A stretch of DNA of 8,975 nucleotides from assembly GCA_029933565.1 (NCBI GenBank), contig JAOZNY010000008.1:19530-28504 (forward strand). The letters run 5' to 3'. The translations under genes were made by a program, and so were the position numbers. Below the pieces are notes generated by a model, which was not told where the DNA came from, made no database searches, and saw nothing but the letters and a program-made list of their open reading frames with translations. Numbering within the stretch: position 1 is the stretch's first letter; each line of letters opens with the position of its first letter. Source of the DNA: Bacteroidales bacterium (GTDB lineage: Bacteria; Bacteroidota; Bacteroidia; Bacteroidales; F082). Positions 1 through 6,400 of this stretch are shown here, in pieces.

Positions 1-41
1 CTAATAAACGTGTATGTATTAATAATGTAATATTATTGTAT

Positions 42-49
42 TAATTTTG
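42..49 (+). promoter_or_regulatory. Weak candidate Bacteroidota -7 promoter box
   Basis: TAATTTTG fits the TAnnTTTG element used by the Bacteroidota primary sigma factor. The partner -33 element is poor: the best at the right distance is TTA at 19-21, with a 20-base gap, instead of TTG. If used, transcription would start near 55 and leave a leader of roughly 290 bases. In DNA this rich in A/T one chance match is not surprising, so this is only a pointer. Confidence 0.15.
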
Positions 50-263
50 TAATTAATTAAGCAGGAATTATACTCATAAAAAGATCCAGTTTTTCATTTC
101 TGTAATATTATTTTAAGTAATTTCGCACTTAAATAATGTATTAAACAAATCAAAAAAAGACTTTAACAAACACTGCTGCTTAACAAAACAAATTATCTCT
201 GGTTTAATTCTTTAATTAAATTATCAAAAACAAACCCAACAAGCAACAAATTAGTGTATTTTA

Positions 264-280
264 ATTAATAAATTATTAAT
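264..280. repeat. 17-bp perfect A/T dyad
   Basis: The arms ATTAATAA (264-271) and TTATTAAT (273-280) are exact reverse complements around a single central A at 272. It lies 66 bases before the start codon. It could be an operator-like dyad, but short perfect A/T palindromes arise easily in DNA of about 19% GC, so function is uncertain. Confidence 0.4.
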
Positions 281-285
281 GGATT

Positions 286-320
286 AATAATTATTGGAAT
301 TCAAATGAATTCTAATTATT
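286..320 (+). promoter_or_regulatory. Imperfect hairpin just upstream of the start codon
   Basis: AATAATTA (286-293) pairs with TAATTATT (313-320), and GAATTC (297-302) pairs with GAATTC (307-312). The loop is AAAT (303-306), and there is one 3-base bulge, TTG (294-296). This makes a 14-bp stem with two GAATTC copies, followed by three further T at 321-323. It ends 25 bases before the ATG. It could be a weak terminator-like element, a 5' leader structure affecting translation of the giant gene, or a protein-binding dyad. The stem is mostly A/U pairs, so its stability is modest. Confidence 0.4.
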
Positions 321-345
321 TTTATGTTTAATAGCCAAATAATAT

Positions 346-432
346 ATGAAAAAATCTTTACGTTTTTACACAAAAACTATCAGGCTTGTATCAATGGTTC
401 TTTTTTCCATGATTTCAACCTTAGTAGTAGCA
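346..432 (+). other. Sec signal peptide of the giant protein
   Basis: Residues 1-29. The n-region is basic (K2, K3, R6, K10, R13). A hydrophobic stretch runs from L14 to V28 and ends in V-V-A before Q30, a good signal peptidase I site with V at -3 and A at -1. A cysteine follows at 32, but the residues before it (A-Q-N) do not make a lipobox, so a lipoprotein is unlikely. This signal supports both the reading frame and the choice of start. Confidence 0.88.
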
Positions 433-3400
433 CAAAACTGTTCGGTAAATGCCGGCATTCCTCAAACTATTTGTGCAAATGAACAAATGTTTTTACAAGG
501 CTCAACTGCTGGGCAAGAAGATGCAGGCAGCACTGCTACCTGGTCTCAGGTTGCTGGGCCGTCTGTCACCATTGTTGATCCATCAGATTTAAATACTGAA
601 ATAACAAATTTTACGGCTGGAAATACCTATACCTTTAGGATATCGACAACTTGTGTAGACGGATCATTAGTATTTCAGGATGTTGATGTAACTGTTGAGG
701 ATTTAACCATTGCCAATGCAGGTTTTGATGCAACTTACTGCCCAGGTGATATAGCCTCATTATCGGCTAATGCTCCAGATGCTAACGAAACAGGTTTATG
801 GTCGGGAGCAAGTAGTGGTGTTAGTGTTAGCAGTCCTTCTTCGCCTACTTCTGCAATCGTAATTTCCGGCGGAAGTTCAGGAAATGCAAATTTAATCTGG
901 ACTATTACCAGCAATAATGGCTGTAGTTCTTCAGATGAGGTTGTAATTACTAATCCAGGTGGTCAGTCACCAGTAAGTGCAGGAACTGATCAAAATTTAG
1001 ATCATTGTTTTTCTACTACTCAATCTACACACTTTGCTGGATCATATGGAGGCTCAGGAATAAATGGACAACAAGGTATATGGACAACAATAAGTGGGCC
1101 GAACCTACCAAGTATAAATTCTCCCAACAATAATAACTCCGGCGTTTCTAACCTAATTGAAGGAACTTATGTTTTTAGATGGACTGTAAACGGTTCATGT
1201 GTTAATGGAACGGATGATGTTACTATTGTTGTACCAGCACCAACTGCCGATTTAACAGAGGCATCAATTATTGGCGGCAATCAGGTTTTTTGCGATAGTA
1301 GAACTTCAACAGTACTTGAAGGAAGTGCCCCTTTGTATGTGAATGAAACTGTTGAGTGGATACAGACAATAGGGCCTGCTGCTACAATTGTAAGTCCAAA
1401 TAGTCCGGTAACCTCAGTAACAGGATTGGATGGCAGTAGTACTTATGTTTTTACATATACTATTTCAAATGCATTAACTGCGTGTACAGACACCGATCAG
1501 ATTCAAGTACGTTATTTAAATAACGCACCTGTAATTGATATTACTCAAGATTATATTGCTGCTGATTGTGGAGCAACATCAGTAGAAATTGATTATACTT
1601 TTAGTGGATCAGGAGTAAATCAATACAGTATTATAAATGGCCCTACTATTTCAGGTGTCACCTACCCAACCAATTGGGAAATAATAGGTGCTTCTCCTGC
1701 CACAATTAGTGGTCTTACAAGTATTGGTGTTTACGATATTCAGTTTCGCAGATATACAGCCATTGATGTGGCTTGTGGAACCGCTTACGATGTAGTACAG
1801 GTAGAAACATCACAGCAACCAACCCCTGCAAATGCTGGTACATTTCAAATACTTGATTGTGGTGTTACAGAAACAAACCTTGCTGGTAATGCACCAACTT
1901 CTGGTATAGGAACATGGTCGCAGGTTTCAGGACCAACAACTGTTACTCTTGCTGACGTTCACGACCCAACACTAGGAATCACAAATTTATCAAATGGTTT
2001 TTATACTTTTCAATGGATGATTGTTGGTGGGCCAAATTGTGATGTTACTTCTGATAATGTTACGGTATTAGTAGCCAATATTATTCCTACTGCCGTTGGT
2101 GCAGGCGACCCACAAACTGTTTGTGTAAATACTCCTGTTTATATGGATGCCGAACCACCAACATTTATTTTTGAAATTGGAACATGGACAGTAGTTCCAG
2201 ATGTAGGAGTTGTTATTGACGATATTAATTCTCCAACAACTGAAGTTAATGGTTTATCTGCAAATACTGTATATACTTTTACCTGGACAATTAGTAATGG
2301 TTGTACTCCAGCTGCTGGTACTGATGTTATTATTACTGTTAATAATGATCAAGGCCCTATTGATGCAGATGCTGGTGAAGATCAATGTATGGATTCAGGA
2401 ACAACAACAATTACTCTTGATGGTAACGATCCTGGTATTGATACAGGTATATGGACTAAAATAGGTGGTCCCGCTGCTACAATTACTGATATTAACTTAT
2501 ATAATACAACTGTTACAGGAATGACAGATGGTAATTATGAATTTGAATGGGTAATTACTAGTGGTGGTTGTAATCCAACAAGCGATGAAGTACTTATTAC
2601 TATAAATAGTGCCGTTACTGCAAATGCTGGCTCAGATGTTGAGGTTTGTGGTGATGCAGCTACTCTAACTGCTGCTACACCAGGTCTTGGCGATGGATTA
2701 TGGGAGCAGGTTTCTGGTAATGCAGGTGTAACAATCGATACTCCTTCAAATCCTATTACTGATATTTCAGGTCTTCAATCAGGAGTTTATAAATTTTCAT
2801 GGACAGTAACAAATGGGGCTTGTTCCGATGCCGATACTGTTTCAGTTTTTGTTACTTATCCAGCCGGTTCTACTGCCGATGCAGGAGATGATATTGATGT
2901 TTGTAATGATAATACTGCAACAATGGATGCTGAAGATCCTGCTGTTGGAGATGGATTATGGTCAATAGTTAGTGGGCCTAATACACCTACAATTGATGAT
3001 GTTACCTCTCCAACTTCTTTAGTTGAAAATTTAATTACGGGTACCTATGTATTTCAGTGGACAGTTTCTACTGGAGGCTATTGCACTCCAAGTAGTGATC
3101 AGATGGAAATAAATGTAGTAGCAGTTGCCAATGCAGGCGATGACCAAAATTATTGTACCGCCGTAACAGAAACTAATCTTGTTGGAACAGCAGCTAGTAC
3201 CGGTGTCTGGACTCAAATAGGAACAACACCAAACATTGCAACAATAACACCAACCTCAAGTAATTCTGCTATCGCATCGGGTTTAATAACAGGTGTTTAT
3301 ACTTTTGAATATTCCATTAGTCAAGCTACTTGTACATCTACCGATCAAATGATAGTTACAATTTACGATGAAGCATCGATGGCTAATGCCGGAGAAGATC

Positions 3401-6400
3401 AGGAAATATGTAACCAAACAATTTTTGATATGGATGCATCTACTCCTGCTTTTGGTAGCGGAATATGGAGTAAACTTTTTGGGCCTGATGGAGGAATTTT
3501 TACTGATGCTTCAAACCCAACTACTACTTATACCGGAGCAACTCCCGGAATTTATGTTTTTGAATGGACAGTTACAAACGGAGAATGTGGAAATGCCGAT
3601 CAGGTTAGAATTACAAACTACGATGAACCTACTTATGCTGATGCAGGCCCAGATCAAACTGAGGTTTGTGGTACGGAAGCAACAATGGATGCTAATTTCC
3701 CAACTGTAGGAATAGGTGAATGGACTTTAGTAACAAAACCAGTAGGTGCGCCAGACCCTGTAATTCAATCATTAATACAGCCACAAACATTAATTTCAAA
3801 TTTAGTTCCACTTTCATATCCCGGAACTTACACATTTGAATGGGCAATATCTAATGGCAATTGTGTAACCAAAACCGATCAGGTTGATATAACTGTTTAT
3901 GAAAATCCAACAGTTGCCGATGCTGGCGATGATCAGGAGTTTTGCGATTCACCTACCACAAATTTAGATGGTAATACTATTACAGTAGGAACAGGAACAT
4001 GGACTATGATTTCAAAACCTTCTGGAGCCACAGACCCAACAATTGTTAGCCCAAATAATCCTCAATCTGAAATAACAGGACTTGAATATGGCGAATATGT
4101 TTTTGAATGGACATCTGTTGAAACCCTTTGTTCATTTTCTGATCAGGTAAGCATAATTAATTATGAAACACCAACGACTGCAGATGCCTCTGCAACAACA
4201 ACAGAATTATGTTTGTACGAACCGCTAACTCTGGAAGGGAATACTCCTTTGGCAGGAACCGGACTCTGGACACAAGTTTCTGGTCCAACAGTAACCATCC
4301 TAAATCCTAACAGCCCACAAACAGATGTAGTTGGTGCTCTTGAAGGTGTTTATGAATTTGCATGGACAATCTCCAATGGAGTATGTATACCTAGTGTTTC
4401 AAACACCACTGTTAATGTATATGGAATTCCATCGCAGGCGGTTGCAGGTGCTGATCAGGAATTATGCGATGTTACTACAACTGAACTTGAAGGTAATACA
4501 CCAGACGTTGGAAATACAGGAACATGGTCATTAGTAAATGGACCAAATGCTGTTACTTTTGATGATGCAAATGATCCAACAACAAATGTAAATGGACTAG
4601 TTCCTGCTTCACCAGCAGTTTACGAACTACAATGGTCTCACTCAATTGGTATTTGTGAAAAAACTGATAATGTACTAATTACAGTTTGGGATTCACCTAG
4701 TACCGCAGATGCTGGAACAGATCAATACTTATGTGATGAAATTGCTTCAATACTAACTGCTGTTGACCCTGCTGTGGGTGAAGGCCAATGGTCACAGATA
4801 AGTGGGCCAAATACGGCAACTATTGATGATATCTATTCTTCAACAACAGATATTTCAGGATTAATTACAGGTACCTACACTTTCAGATATACTACAGTAA
4901 ATGGAACAATATGTACTCCATCAACTGACGATGTAGATGTTATTAATTATGAAGGTTTTGAAGTTGATGGCCCTCAGGATATTACCATGTGTATTGGTGG
5001 TTCCAATGAATTTGAAGTAGTTGCTGCCGGAGGATCGGGAACATATACTTATCAATGGGAATCTTCAACAACTGATTGTTTTTCAGGCTTCTCTCCAATA
5101 ATAGGTGCTACAAACAGTAGTTATACTACCCCTAGTTTAAATGTAACCACTTATTATCATTGTGTTGTTTCAGATGTTGGTGGTGTTTGTACAAATTTAA
5201 CATCTGATTGTGCAACAGCTACTATTGTTCCCGACCCAGAGTTTGATACTCAATCTCCTGATCAAAGTATTTGTGTTGGTGGTGATGCTGATTTTGAAGT
5301 AACTGTAAGCGGTGGAACAGGAGACTTTGACTATCAATGGCAAAGATCTACAACTGGTTGTGCTGGTGCTTGGACTAATGTTGGTTCAAACAGTAACAGC
5401 TATAACACAGGTGTTATGAATACAGCTGGCACTTATCATTATCAGGTAATTGTTACCCAAACAGGAGTAGGTTGTGATGTACTAACATCAGCCTGTATGG
5501 AGTTGGTTGTTAATCCTGACCCTCAAATTGATGTGCATCCGGTAGGCTCAACAATTTGTTCAAACTCCACACATACTATGAGCGTAACTGCTTCTGGCGG
5601 ATCAGGAAACTTTAATTATCGTTGGCAAATGTCTACAACAGGAACTGCCCCGTGGTCAACTGTGCAAAATACAACAAGCAACTCTTATGAAACCTCCGCC
5701 TTGACTTCCACCCGTTATTATAGAGTTAGGGTACTTGATAATATGACAGGTTGTAATAATCCATTGTCAACAGTTGCAACTGTTTACGTACCGGAAATTA
5801 CAACAGAACCTGTTGGCACTATTTTATGTAATGGTGGTACTCACACTATGGATGTTGTTGTTGAAAGTGGAGATGCTACTTTAAATTATCAATGGCAACG
5901 TTCAGATGTTTCCAGCCCTTATTCATGGACTAATGTTGGAACTGATAGTGATAATTATACCACATCTGCGCTTCTAACTGGTACATATTATTTTCAATGT
6001 ATAATTACCGTTACATCGCCAAATTGTACTGAATTGACTACTACTGTAGTAGAAGTTCAGGCAGTAAATGATCCTATTGAAGGAGCCACCCCAGTAGGGG
6101 CAACAATTTGTGAGGGTGATACTCACACAATGGATGCTGAAGCAACTGGTGGAACAGGAACATTCTCTTATCAGTGGAGTAAATCAACAACTGATTGTTC
6201 TTCAGGCTTTACAGAAATCTCAGGAGCAACAGGCAGTTCATATGAAACTGAACAACTTTACGAAGACACTTACTATTTTTGTGAAATTCAGCAAACCGGT
6301 GTTGATTGTGATGCAGTTTTAACTGTCTGTGCAACAGTAGTTGTAAATAATCTTGAGCCTGGTGTAATAACTGCTGAGCAAACTATTTGTGAAGGAGAAA

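Larger units (their letters stand above)
1..345. other. AT-rich upstream non-coding region
   Basis: No coding region is supported here; all frames are broken often by stops. Hand counting gives 67 G or C in 345 bases (about 19%), far below the gene that follows. The sequence is rich in TTAATTAA-like A/T palindromes. A match to the Bacteroidota -7 promoter element (TAnnTTTG) is at 42-49 (TAATTTTG), but no good -33 TTG lies at the usual spacing; only a TTA at 19-21 is roughly in place. No Shine-Dalgarno sequence precedes the ATG at 346; the bases just before it are A/T, as is usual in Bacteroidota. No tail of an upstream gene can be recognised, so the window probably begins inside the intergenic region. 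Confidence 0.8.

Noticed and set aside
78..94. AAAAA...TTTTT inverted pair, possible terminator
   Set aside because: Only five A/T pairs and no G/C pairs in the stem; not a credible terminator.
305..331. Eight-codon leader ORF (M-N-S-N-Y-F-Y-V) inside the upstream hairpin
   Set aside because: Too short to distinguish from chance in A/T-rich DNA; no run of regulatory codons as in attenuators.
430..444. Lipoprotein attachment at Cys32
   Set aside because: The residues before Cys32 are V-A-Q-N, which do not fit a lipobox; cleavage after Ala29 by signal peptidase I fits better.
324..482. 52-codon ORF beginning 22 bases before the main start, in another frame
   Set aside because: It overlaps the signal peptide coding. 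Its product has no signal or domain, and the main frame is far better supported.
2210..2464. 84-residue ORF, + strand, other frame
   Set aside because: Very Leu-rich, low-complexity product lying wholly inside the giant gene; a frame shadow of Thr/Ala/Val-rich repeat coding.
3031..3216. 61-residue ORF on the minus strand
   Set aside because: Antisense to units A10-A11; no recognisable domain.
3368..3709. 113-residue ORF, + strand, other frame
   Set aside because: Inside type A units A11-A13, with Leu/Met/Gln-rich composition and no recognisable domain, while the main frame encodes clear repeats here.
4331..4534. 67-residue ORF, + strand, other frame
   Set aside because: Shadow of units A15-A16; no domain or start signal.
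6110..6322. 70-residue ORF, + strand, other frame
   Set aside because: Shadow of unit B5, which is intact in the main frame with its five spaced cysteines.
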